Below are positions 34,113 to 43,551 of a DNA stretch of 64,000 bases, one piece after another. The stretch is from Tsukamurella ocularis (lineage in GTDB: Bacteria > Actinomycetota > Actinomycetes > Mycobacteriales > Mycobacteriaceae), in contig NZ_JANUCJ010000003.1 in the NCBI RefSeq assembly GCF_024807615.1, forward strand, positions 310,001 through 374,000, in the 5' to 3' direction. Under the pieces are notes generated by a model. The model saw nothing but the letters and a program-made list of their open reading frames with translations, did no database searches and had not been told where the DNA came from. Numbering within the stretch: the first letter of the stretch is position 1; each line of letters begins with the position of its first letter. A program made the position numbers and the translations under genes.

Positions 34113-35060
34113 ATGGCTCAGACCGCCGCACAGCGCGCCGTCGACCTGTTCGTCTCTGCCGTTGAGGCCCGCGGGGGCAAGGCAGAGGTGACCACGAAGG
34201 GCAGCACCACGCTCGTCACCGTGACCGCAGCCGACGGCCGCACCGAGACGCTCCGCGTCAAGGCCACCACCGGCGACGCATGGCAGGCCCGCAAGAGCGA
34301 GGCCGCCGCCAAGGCCCCCGTCACCGCCTGGGCGCTCATCGACCTGTCCGACGGTGCGCCGATCGCGCTCGCCCCGGCCGACGACTACGCCGCGCACGTG
34401 GCCAAGCTCGCCGCCGCGTGGGAGGGCAAGAACCCGGGCAAGGCACTGACCGCCGGCACCAACCTCTCGGTGACCGCCGACGCCGTCGCCGCGTGGGAGG
34501 ACGCCTGGGCCGTTGTGGGCCTCGACGGTGCCTCGAAGCCGGCTGCCGAGAAGCCCGCAGCGGAGAAGCCCGTCGCCAAGCCCGCTGCTGAGAAGCCGGC
34601 CGCCGCGAAGGCCCCGGCCAAGAAGGCCGCAGCCGCGAAGGCCACCCCGGCCGCGAAGAAGGCGGCCCCGGCCAAGAAGGCACCCGTGAAGAAGGCGCCG
34701 GCGAAGTCCGCTGCCACCAAGCCCGCGGCTGCGAAGACCACGGCCGCGAAGACCACGGCTGCGAAGCCGGCCGCCAAGACCGCCGCCACCAAACCGGCCG
34801 CGAAGAAGGCGCCGGTCAAGGCGTCGGAGGCCAAGATCACCCCGATCGCCGCCCAGAAGGACGCCGCGTCGAAGAGCAAGGCGCCCGCCTCGATCGACGC
34901 GAAGTCCTCGAAGCCCGCCGCCAAGGCCGACGCGAAGGCCGCGCCGAAGGCACCGTCGAAGCCGGTCGCGAAGGCGGAGGAGAAGGCCCCGAAGAAGGGG
35001 CAGCCCTCCGGCATCGCGCTGCTGCTCAAGCGTCTCCCCGTGGTGGGCCGCCTCCTCTGA
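34113..35060 (+). CDS. Histone H1-like Lys/Ala/Pro-rich protein with N-terminal globular domain
   Basis: Protein of 315 residues. Residues 1-135 form a compact-looking domain (AAQRAVDLFVSAVEARGGKAEVTTKGSTT, with a WALIDLSDGAPIAL strand). Residues 140-300 are KPAAEK, AKKA and PAKKAP repeats resembling the HupB/histone H1 tail. A short C-terminal end (GIALLLKRLPVVGRLL) is amphipathic and might touch membrane. An AGGAGA site precedes ATG 34113; a start at 34026 would cover the promoter. A nucleoid-binding role is inferred from the tail only. Confidence 0.65.
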   Translation: MAQTAAQRAVDLFVSAVEARGGKAEVTTKGSTTLVTVTAADGRTETLRVKATTGDAWQARKSEAAAKAPVTAWALIDLSDGAPIALAPADDYAAHVAKLAAAWEGKNPGKALTAGTNLSVTADAVAAWEDAWAVVGLDGASKPAAEKPAAEKPVAKPAAEKPAAAKAPAKKAAAAKATPAAKKAAPAKKAPVKKAPAKSAATKPAAAKTTAAKTTAAKPAAKTAATKPAAKKAPVKASEAKITPIAAQKDAASKSKAPASIDAKSSKPAAKADAKAAPKAPSKPVAKAEEKAPKKGQPSGIALLLKRLPVVGRLL

Positions 35061-35098
35061 CGCGCACCGAACACCTCGCTCCCGAGTGGGAGCCGCAC

Positions 35099-35127
35099 CG
35101 TCCCCCGGTCCCTCGGACCGGGGGACG
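35099..35127 (+). terminator. Terminator of the histone-like gene
   Basis: Perfect 13-bp arms cgtcccccggtcc / ggaccgggggacg with a 3-nt loop, 38 nt after the stop. Confidence 0.8.
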
Positions 35128-35217
35128 GCTGCGTTCCGAGGAAGGAACGTGCATCCGCCGGGCGGCGCCGAGGTTTTCGGAAGCGCGACGCCGGGCGATT
35201 CGCCTAGAGTCGAGGGC

Positions 35218-35820
35218 ATGTCCGACGAGTTGGAGCCCCTGCGCCGCGACGTCCTCCGAGCATCCGATCACGACCGCAACCGGGTGGTCGAGATGCTCTC
35301 CGAGGCCCTCGGCCTCGGGCAGCTCACCCTCCCCGAGTACGAGGACCGCTCGCACCAGGCGGTCGCGGCCCGCACGTTCGCCGATCTCGACCGGCTCGTG
35401 GTGGACCTGCCCGCCGTGCAGAACCTCCCCGCGACGGCCGCTCCCGCCTACCGCGCACCGTCGACCGCGCCGGCCGGCGTGCCGCGCATGGGCGAGACCA
35501 AGTGGGCCGTGATGTCGGAGACCAAGGTGCGCGGGCCGGTCGCCGTCGGGCCCGAGCACACCGCGATCGCGTTCTGGGGCGGCGTCTCGCTGGACCTGCG
35601 GGAGGCGACGTTCCTCGTCGGCGACGTGACGCTCAACGCCTATGCGGTCATGGGGGGTGTGAAGATCATCCTGCCGCGCGGCGCCAACGTCCACGTCGAG
35701 GGCGTCGGCGTGATGGGCGCCTTCGACCACAAGAATCCGCAGACGGGCGACCCCACCGGTCCCCGGATCGTGGTGAAGGGCTTCGCCTTCTGGGGCGGCG
35801 TCGAGATCGAGATCAAGTAG
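35218..35820 (+). CDS. DUF1707 and LiaF-like domain protein
   Basis: Cytoplasmic protein of 200 residues. The N-terminal SHOCT-like DUF1707 domain (RASDHDRNRVVEMLSEALG, LPEYEDRSHQAVAARTFADLDRLVVDLP) is followed by a Pro/Ala linker and a LiaF-type beta domain (AFWGGVSLDLREATF, VMGGVKIILP, VEIEIK). Orthologue of the DUF1707 gene near the AAA+/VWA pair in mycobacteria. LiaF-like proteins sense envelope stress, but no LiaRS is adjacent. Its stop touches the stop of the VWA gene. Confidence 0.85.
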   Translation: MSDELEPLRRDVLRASDHDRNRVVEMLSEALGLGQLTLPEYEDRSHQAVAARTFADLDRLVVDLPAVQNLPATAAPAYRAPSTAPAGVPRMGETKWAVMSETKVRGPVAVGPEHTAIAFWGGVSLDLREATFLVGDVTLNAYAVMGGVKIILPRGANVHVEGVGVMGAFDHKNPQTGDPTGPRIVVKGFAFWGGVEIEIK

Positions 35821-37818
35821 CTACCTGCGCTTGCGACTACCCAGGTAGTCACTGACCACGGCCGCGCCGAGCCCGTCTAGGTCCGGCGAGACCAGCCGCC
35901 CTCCCACGCGCCGCACCACGGCCGTGAGGAAGCGGGTGAGGCCCGGATCGTCGCCCAGCTGGAAGACGGTGATCTGCGCACCCTGCGCGGCAACGGCATC
36001 CAGTCCGCGCACCGTCATCGCGATGGTCCGAGGGTGCGGCGGATAGTCGAAGAAGGGCTCGCCGTCGCGTTCGAGGTGCGCGGTGGGCTCACCGTCGGTG
36101 ACCACCAGGAGCACCGGCTGCGCGTTCGGATGCGACCGGAAGTGCTGCTGCGCCAGGGCGAGCGCGTGGTGCAGGTTGGTGCCCTGCTCGTAGACGCCGT
36201 CCAGCCCCGTCAGTTCGCCGACGCTGAGCGTGCGCGCGTACCTCCCGAAACTGATGAGCGCCAGGTCGTCACCGCGGAAGCGGGTCGAGATCAGCTGGTG
36301 CAGAGCGAGAGCCGTGCGCTTCATCGGCAGCCAGCGGCCCTCCATCACCATGGAGAAGCTGGTGTCCACAAGCAGCGCGACGGCCGCGCGGCTGCGCGCC
36401 TCGGTCTCGGTGACCTCGATGTCCTTGGCGTCCAGCGTGACCGGTCCCGACTCGCCGGCGGCGGCCTGGCGGAGCACGCCGTTGAGCACGGTGCGGGTGG
36501 CGTCCCAGGGCTCGGTATCGCCGAAGCGCCACTCCCTGCTCGCGCCGGTGGCCTCGCCGGTGGCGCCAGCGCGGGCGGTGTTGCGCTCTCCCCCGCGAGA
36601 GGTCAGTCGGTCCGCGACGTCCCGGAGGATCGACTGGCCCAGCTGACGGATCGCCTTGGGAGACAGTCGCAACGCTCCGTCGGGGTCCCTGGAGAAGTAC
36701 CCCTGGTCCTTGAGCGCCTTCTCCAGTTCGGCGAGCGTCCGCGCGTCGGCGACGGCCTCCTCGCCGAGTTGCCGCTGCAGCGCGTCGAGGTCGATGTCGT
36801 CGAGCGAGGCGCCGTTGTGCTGCTGGCTCAGTTGCTCGGCAAGGGATTCCAGGTCGGCGATGTCCTGCATGGCCTGCGTGGCGTCGCCGAGGCCCATGCC
36901 CTCGCCGCCCTCGAACTCCTGGCTGCCGTACCAGTCCTCGCCCGGGCGGGCATCCATGAGCTTGCCGGTGAGGTCGCTCAGCGCCTGGGAGAGCTGGGGC
37001 GAGCCGAAGGCCGCCTGCGACAGCTCCTCCAGCTCGGCGCGCTGCTCGGGCGTGAGGCTGTTGTAGAGCCGCTGCGCGGCCGCCGAGCGCTGGGCCAGGG
37101 CGTCGATGAGCTCGTCGATGTTCCGCGGGTTCTCCGGGAAGTACTGGCCGTGCTCGGACATGAAGTCCTCGAAGTCGTCCTGCGTCGCGGTGCCGGCGTT
37201 GTGCTTGTCCAGCAGGGCGTTCAGGTCGTCGAGCATCTTCTGGATCGCCGCGCGGTCCTCGTCGGTCGCGCCCGCGAGGGCCTGCTTGATCCCGGCGAAC
37301 TGCTGGTCCAGCAGCTCGCGGCCGAGCAGGTCGCGGATCTCCTCGTACTTCTGCGCGGCCTCGGGCGAGCGCCACTGGTAGTCGCCCAGCTCGCGCACGG
37401 CCTGCGCCGCCGACGGCGGCAGGTTCGAGATGCGCATCTCCTGGAACCGGGCGTCGTCGTCCAGCGCCCGCGCGAGCTCCTTGCGCTCCGCGAGCACGGC
37501 CTCGTCGAGCAGCTTCTGCACGTCCTCGAAGGTCTTGCCGAGGTTGTTGCGCTGCAACAGTTCCTGCCGACGGCGGTTCGCCAGCTCGGCGAGCTTGTCG
37601 AGGCCGCGGCGGTTCTCGCCACCGCGGCGCAGGTACTCCTGCAGCGCGCGGCGCGGGGAGACGCCGCTCATCACATCGCGGCCGATCTCGTCGAGCGCGT
37701 CCCGCAGGTCCACGGGCGGGGCCAGCGGATCGGGCCCGCCGGTGTAGCGGCGGTACCGGGCCAGGTGCCCGCGCCGTCCCTGCCGGTCGCGCCCCGCGCG
37801 CGAGGACCTATCCGCCAT
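35821..37818 (-). CDS. VWA domain protein, partner of the AAA+ ATPase
   Basis: Protein of 665 residues. A long helical, charged N-terminal part (1-470) is followed by a von Willebrand A domain with MIDAS motif LLVDTSFSM near residue 493. It pairs with the AAA+ gene (11-nt overlap), a ChlI/ChlD- or MoxR/VWA-like remodelling complex conserved in Mycobacteriales (Rv0958-Rv0959 type). Substrate unknown. No signal peptide or membrane helix is visible. Confidence 0.87.
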   Translation of the reverse strand: MADRSSRAGRDRQGRRGHLARYRRYTGGPDPLAPPVDLRDALDEIGRDVMSGVSPRRALQEYLRRGGENRRGLDKLAELANRRRQELLQRNNLGKTFEDVQKLLDEAVLAERKELARALDDDARFQEMRISNLPPSAAQAVRELGDYQWRSPEAAQKYEEIRDLLGRELLDQQFAGIKQALAGATDEDRAAIQKMLDDLNALLDKHNAGTATQDDFEDFMSEHGQYFPENPRNIDELIDALAQRSAAAQRLYNSLTPEQRAELEELSQAAFGSPQLSQALSDLTGKLMDARPGEDWYGSQEFEGGEGMGLGDATQAMQDIADLESLAEQLSQQHNGASLDDIDLDALQRQLGEEAVADARTLAELEKALKDQGYFSRDPDGALRLSPKAIRQLGQSILRDVADRLTSRGGERNTARAGATGEATGASREWRFGDTEPWDATRTVLNGVLRQAAAGESGPVTLDAKDIEVTETEARSRAAVALLVDTSFSMVMEGRWLPMKRTALALHQLISTRFRGDDLALISFGRYARTLSVGELTGLDGVYEQGTNLHHALALAQQHFRSHPNAQPVLLVVTDGEPTAHLERDGEPFFDYPPHPRTIAMTVRGLDAVAAQGAQITVFQLGDDPGLTRFLTAVVRRVGGRLVSPDLDGLGAAVVSDYLGSRKRR

Positions 37819-39202
37819 AGACGGTCTGGCCCTCCTCGTCGGACTCCTTGCCGATCCGCCGGGCCAGGTACAGGCCCTCCAGCGCGAACTCGGCGGCCGC
37901 GGCCCGCTCCCCCGGCGACTCGGCCTCGAGGCGGCGGTAGACCTCCGCGAGGACCGGGACCTCAGGGAGCGCGGACAGCAGCTCGGCGGCGGTCACGTCG
38001 TCACCCGTGACGATCGGCCCGCCGGCCTCGATGGCCTCCACGAGCGGCCCCAGGTCGACGCCCAGCAGGTACTCGCCGATCGTCTCGGCGGTCGCGCGGC
38101 GCAGGAGGTGCACGAGCGTCGCGATCTCGCGGCCCTCCTCGCCGGCCTCGAACTCGACCTTGCCGCGCAGCACGTCGGGCACCGTCATCAGGTCGACGGG
38201 GCGCGCGACGGGCAGGTCCTCGCCGCCTACGGCCGCGCGGTGCAGCGCCGCCGCGGCGATGGTCTCCTGCGCTGCGATGGCGAACCGAGCGGAGACGCCG
38301 GACCGCTGGTCAACGGCGGGCGACTCGCGCAGCTCGCGGGTGAACCGGGCCAGTACCTCGGTGAGGTACTGCGGCACGGAGGCCACGACGTCGGCCTCCT
38401 GCTCGATGACCGCGACCTCGTCCTCGAGATCCAGCGGGTAGTGCGTGCGGATCTCGGCGCCGAAGCGGTCCTTGAGCGGCGTGATGATGCGGCCGCGGTT
38501 GGTGTAGTCCTCGGGGTTCGCGGACGCGAGGAGCAACACGTCCAGCGGCAGGCGGAGCGTGTAGCCGCGCACCTGGATGTCGCGCTCCTCCATCACGTTC
38601 AGCATCGCCACCTGGATGCGCTCGGCGAGGTCGGGCAGCTCGTTGACGGCGACGATGCCGCGGTGCGCCCGCGGGATGAGGCCGAAGTGGATGGTCTCGG
38701 GATCGCCGAGGCTGCGGCCCTGCGCGACCTTGACGGGGTCGACATCGCCGACCAGGTCGCCGACGGAGGTGTCCGGCGTCGCCAGCTTCTCCGAGTAGCG
38801 CTCGTCACGGTGCTGCCACGCGACGGGCAGCTCGTCGCCCAGCTCCTGTGCGCGGCGGATCGAGGCCGGGGTGATCGGGTGGTACGGGTGCTCGCCGAGC
38901 TCGGCACCGTCGATCACGGGGGTCCACTCGTCGAGCAGGCCGACGATGGTGCGGATCAGGCGCGTCTTGCCCTGGCCGCGCTCGCCGAGCAGGACCACGT
39001 CGTGGCCGGCCAGGAGGGCGCGCTCAAGCTGCGGGATGACGGTGTCGTCGAAGCCCTGGATGCCGTCCCAGGGATCGGTATCGGCGCGCAGCGCGGCGAG
39101 CAGGTTGTTGCGGAGTTCGTCCTTGATCCCGCGGTAGACGTGGCCGGAGGCCTTGAGATCGCCGAGGGTGGCGGGCAGCGTGTCGGGGCGTGCAATGCTC
39201 AC
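37808..39202 (-). CDS. AAA+ ATPase, magnesium-chelatase ChlI/MoxR-like
   Basis: AAA+ protein of 464 residues. Walker A LLGERGQGKTRL near residue 72, Walker B-like IVAVNELPDL near 185, sensor I LLLASANPEDYTN near 228. It should work as a hexameric motor with the VWA protein encoded next to it. Cobalt or magnesium chelation is unlikely, as no chlorophyll or cobalamin genes are nearby. The start at 39202 is the first ATG and fits the family length. Confidence 0.88.
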   Translation of the reverse strand: MSIARPDTLPATLGDLKASGHVYRGIKDELRNNLLAALRADTDPWDGIQGFDDTVIPQLERALLAGHDVVLLGERGQGKTRLIRTIVGLLDEWTPVIDGAELGEHPYHPITPASIRRAQELGDELPVAWQHRDERYSEKLATPDTSVGDLVGDVDPVKVAQGRSLGDPETIHFGLIPRAHRGIVAVNELPDLAERIQVAMLNVMEERDIQVRGYTLRLPLDVLLLASANPEDYTNRGRIITPLKDRFGAEIRTHYPLDLEDEVAVIEQEADVVASVPQYLTEVLARFTRELRESPAVDQRSGVSARFAIAAQETIAAAALHRAAVGGEDLPVARPVDLMTVPDVLRGKVEFEAGEEGREIATLVHLLRRATAETIGEYLLGVDLGPLVEAIEAGGPIVTGDDVTAAELLSALPEVPVLAEVYRRLEAESPGERAAAAEFALEGLYLARRIGKESDEEGQTVYGG

Positions 39203-39318
39203 GCCGTCAACGCTACGCCGATCCGCGGCCCCCGCCCTAGTGAGTACGCCCGCAGCGAAACCGGGAATAGGCGTGGCCGCCGGCAGGGTTGCCGAGGGCG
39301 ACGCCGCGGGATCGGCGG

Positions 39319-40182
39319 CTACTTCTTCGTCGTACCGGGGAGGACGCCCGCGTCGATCACGGCCTTGGTCAGGGGCCGGATGCGGGTGATCAGTTCCTCG
39401 GTGCCGGGCCCGAAGGCCGCGGCGGTGATCGCATCGGTGCCGGCCTCGATGTCCAGGTAGACGCCCATGCCCTCGGCGGTGAGCCTGTGCTCCTCGGCGT
39501 CGCCCTCGACCAGGCCGCGCTCAGTGAGGCGCGCAACCGCGTCGCCCCACTCCTGCTCGCTGTAGCCGCGGGTGATGCGGAAGAACCGGCGGCCCATGAC
39601 GCGGCGGCGCACGTCCGGGTCGGACAGGTCGGCCTCGTGCAGGACGCCGGCCTCCAGGCCCGTCAGTCCATGCCGGATCAGCTCGGCGAGGTGGTTGTCG
39701 CCGCGCCACTCGCGGAGCACCGAGAGGTGGCGCCAGAGCGCGAGGGCCGGGTCGTCGGGCACCGTCGACGACGCCCAGGCCGCCGCGAGGGTCCGGCCGG
39801 CCAGGGGCAGATCGGCGACGACGGTGCCGAATCCCTCGGCGAGGGCCCGCACCTCGGCGGGATCGATCCCGGCGAGGATGGTGCGGTACTGCTCCGCGAG
39901 CATCACGTAGCGGCGCTCGTCGATCTCGGCCAGGCCGGCGTCGACGGCGACCGGCCATGCGGCCTCGATCAGCGACGGTGCGAAGTTGTAGAAGGCCGCT
40001 GCGACGACGGCGGCGTGCGCCTCGCCGATCGGTGCGGCCCGCGCGCCCACGTAGAAGGCGTGCTGGTCGATCCCCAGGTCGCGCACCGCGTCCCGGATAC
40101 CCGGGTTGAAGTAGGCGACCACGTGGAAGGGTTCGACCGTCTCGTAGGCGGTCCGGGCGAGGGCGACGGCGTTGTCCGACAT
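39319..40182 (-). CDS. SCO6745/SalK family protein
   Basis: Protein of 287 residues, mostly helical, with the SalK-like pattern: N-terminal FHVVAYFNP, LAEQYRTILAGIDP, the central WRHLSVLREWRGDNHLAELIRHGL motif near residue 146, and a C-terminal winged-helix-like part (FRITRGYSEQEWGDAVARLTERGLV). The biochemical role is unknown; it may act as a metal- or ligand-binding regulator. It is single, between the AAA+ gene and the SRPBCC gene. Confidence 0.78.
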   Translation of the reverse strand: MSDNAVALARTAYETVEPFHVVAYFNPGIRDAVRDLGIDQHAFYVGARAAPIGEAHAAVVAAAFYNFAPSLIEAAWPVAVDAGLAEIDERRYVMLAEQYRTILAGIDPAEVRALAEGFGTVVADLPLAGRTLAAAWASSTVPDDPALALWRHLSVLREWRGDNHLAELIRHGLTGLEAGVLHEADLSDPDVRRRVMGRRFFRITRGYSEQEWGDAVARLTERGLVEGDAEEHRLTAEGMGVYLDIEAGTDAITAAAFGPGTEELITRIRPLTKAVIDAGVLPGTTKK

Positions 40183-40224
40183 GCCCTCACCCTGTCAGGG
40201 CGGGCGACGGATGTCGACGGTGGG

Positions 40225-40692
40225 CTACTTGTAGAAGCCCTCGCGCAGGTTGATGCCGTGCTCGACCCAGACCTTCATGGCGGCGAGCATGCCGGTCCAG
40301 CCCATGCAGTTGCCGAAGGCGCCCTTGGCGCCGTCCGCGGTGGCGGTCCACGCCGACTCGGTGATGGTGACGAGTGTGCGGCTGTCGTCGTCGATCGGCG
40401 CGAATTCGAAGGTCGTGGTGGTGTGGCCGTCGCCGGCGACCGCGTTCTCGGCGTCCCAGCGGATCACGATCTTCGAGTACGGCGTCGCCTCGAGCACCTG
40501 CACGGGGAACGCGCCAGGGAAGTCCGCGAAGTCCCAGGTGACCTCGGTGTTCGGCTCGAGTCGGCCGCGGGCCCCGCCGGTGGTGAAGTATTTGGACAGC
40601 TGCTCGGGGTCGGCGACGGCCTCGTAGACCTGCGCGGTGGGGCGCGCCACGTAGCCGGAGACGGTGAAGGAGAGTTCTTCGAGTTCAGACAT
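40225..40692 (-). CDS. SRPBCC/AHSA1 family protein
   Basis: Protein of 155 residues with the START/Bet v1-like Aha1 fold: FTVSGYVARPTAQVYEAVADPEQLSKYFT at the N-terminus, then VTWDFADFPG, and the C-terminal helix GNCMGWTGMLAAMKVWVEHG. It binds hydrophobic ligands. It is divergent from ArsR by only 16 bp, a standard ArsR-SRPBCC pairing, so ArsR is likely its regulator. TAGTTT 6 nt before the ATG indicates a leaderless transcript. Confidence 0.88.
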   Translation of the reverse strand: MSELEELSFTVSGYVARPTAQVYEAVADPEQLSKYFTTGGARGRLEPNTEVTWDFADFPGAFPVQVLEATPYSKIVIRWDAENAVAGDGHTTTTFEFAPIDDDSRTLVTITESAWTATADGAKGAFGNCMGWTGMLAAMKVWVEHGINLREGFYK

Positions 40693-40716
40693 GTGATAAA
40701 ACTACAACATGTCTGA
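40685..40716. promoter_or_regulatory. Shared bidirectional leaderless promoter and operator
   Basis: Perfect 10-bp inverted repeat tcagacatgt / acatgtctga around a 12-bp AT-rich centre. The arms contain the start codons of both divergent genes; the centre holds TAAAAC (rightward) and TAGTTT (leftward) -10 hexamers, each 6 nt from its ATG. Confidence 0.65.
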
Positions 40717-41104
40717 CGGTGATCGCAAGAGCGGAGTCGAGGAGCCCGCCGCGGCGGCGGGGGGTGCGGCGGCGGTGGCGGGGGGTGCGGCGCCCGACGA
40801 CGATGCCGACGACCTGGTCTTCAAGGCGCTCGCCAACGGGACGCGCCGCCGCATGCTCGACGTGCTCAAGGAGTCGCCCCGCACCACGGGCGACCTGTGC
40901 GCGCAGTTCCCCGACCTGGACCGCACCACCGTTCTGCAGCACCTGCGCGTCCTCGAGCGCGCGGAACTGGTGATCGGCCGGAAGGTCGGCCGCGAGCGCC
41001 ACCTCACGTTGGCACCCGTCCCCATCAAGCGCATTCACGACCGCTGGATCGGCGAGTACGCCCGTGCCGCCGTTTCCCTCCTCGACGACCTCACCCACGA
41101 CTGA
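40709..41104 (+). CDS. ArsR family winged-helix regulator
   Basis: Regulator of 131 residues: an Ala/Gly/Asp-rich disordered N-terminus (about 1-32) and an ArsR wHTH (DLVFKALANGTRRRMLDVLKE, LDRTTVLQHLRVLERAELVI, GRERHLTLAPVPIKRI). No metal-site cysteine pair, so it is of the non-metal SdpR-like type paired with SRPBCC proteins. The operator overlaps its start codon, implying autoregulation. Confidence 0.9.
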   Translation: MSDGDRKSGVEEPAAAAGGAAAVAGGAAPDDDADDLVFKALANGTRRRMLDVLKESPRTTGDLCAQFPDLDRTTVLQHLRVLERAELVIGRKVGRERHLTLAPVPIKRIHDRWIGEYARAAVSLLDDLTHD

Positions 41105-41182
41105 GCCCCGCCCGGCGGCCGGACGCCGGCACCGGGAGGAAGGCCCCGCGTGACGACGTCCGGCGAGGAGGCGACGGTCTGC

Positions 41183-41269
41183 GGTGATGTGCCCGGCGAC
41201 GCCCTCCGAGAAGCCCAGCCGGCCGAAGACGCGGAAGGCCACGGCGAGGTCGCGGAAACGGCGAACGCC
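41183..41269 (-). pseudogene. Fragment of a class II aldolase/adducin gene
   Basis: A 29-codon minus-strand stretch reads like the start of a class II aldolase domain: FRDLAVAFRVFGRLGFSEG, then VAGHIT. After HIT the reading turns to non-homologous sequence, and no metal-binding HxH region follows. No intact gene is present, so I read it as a deletion remnant. Confidence 0.55.
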
Positions 41270-41270
41270 C

Positions 41271-41303
41271 CCGAGGGCAATGATTCACCCCGGAGGCGTT
41301 CGC
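41271..41303 (-). terminator. purH terminator
   Basis: Arms gcgaacgcc / ggcgttcgc, 9 bp with further partial inner pairing, 11 nt 3' of the purH stop. Confidence 0.65.
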
Positions 41304-41313
41304 TACGCGCGGA

Positions 41314-42857
<1,544 letters not shown>

Positions 42858-42861
<4 letters not shown>

Positions 42862-43472
42862 GGAATGGTGACCTTTCGTCCATCCGTGCTGTAGCCCTGG
42901 CGGGCGACTGCGGCGACGACCTCTGTCAGAAGCCGGCGCTCAACGACCTTGATCCGTTCGTGCAGGGTCTCCTCGGTGTCCCCCGGCTGCACCGCGACCG
43001 CCTCCTGCGCGAGGATCGGCCCGGTGTCCAGCCCCGCGTCCACGAGATGCACGGTGGAGCCGGTGAGCTTGACTCCGTACTCGAGGGCGGCGGGAACTGC
43101 GTGGGCGCCCGGGAAGGCGGGCAGCAGCGCGGGGTGCGCGTTGATGACGCGGCCACCGAACGCGGCGAGGAAGGCGGGGCCGAGGATTTTCATGAAGCCG
43201 GCCGCGACCACGAGATGCGGCTCCAGCTCGGCGACGGCGGCGGTGAGCGCCTCGTCCCACGCCGCCCGATTCTCGTAGGCCTTCAGGGGGACTTCGGCGG
43301 AGTCGACGCCGGCGGCCGCGGCGACCTCGAGCGCGCGGCAGGTGCGGTCCGCCACGACACCGACTAATGCCCCGGGGTAACCGGGTTCCGCCGCCGCCGC
43401 GAGTAGAGCCTCGAGCAGCGAGCCGGTGCCGGACGCCAGCACGACGATCCGGGCGGGCGCGCACGGCGGCAC
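42858..43472 (-). CDS. purN: Phosphoribosylglycinamide formyltransferase
   Basis: Third step of purine synthesis, using 10-formyl-THF. The 204-residue protein has [17 protein letters not shown] at the N-terminus, GFMKILGP, and the catalytic block [16 protein letters not shown] with the Asn-His pair near residue 111 plus the later Asp (DTGPIL). GTG 43472 is the best start in frame; only CTG is available upstream. Confidence 0.95.
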
Positions 43473-43551
43473 GACCGTGGGGCTGGGCGTGGTCAGGATG
43501 CACTCCTCGCAGAGGGACGATTCGGCAACAGCCTAGCGCCGCCCCGTCGGG

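Noticed and set aside
34550-35000. CRISPR-like or tandem DNA repeat
   Set aside because: The repetition is coding (Lys/Ala/Pro codons) without constant spacers or repeat length.
37808-39202. True magnesium or cobalt chelatase complex
   Set aside because: No tetrapyrrole or cobalamin genes nearby; the AAA+/VWA pair alone is a general remodelling module in this order.
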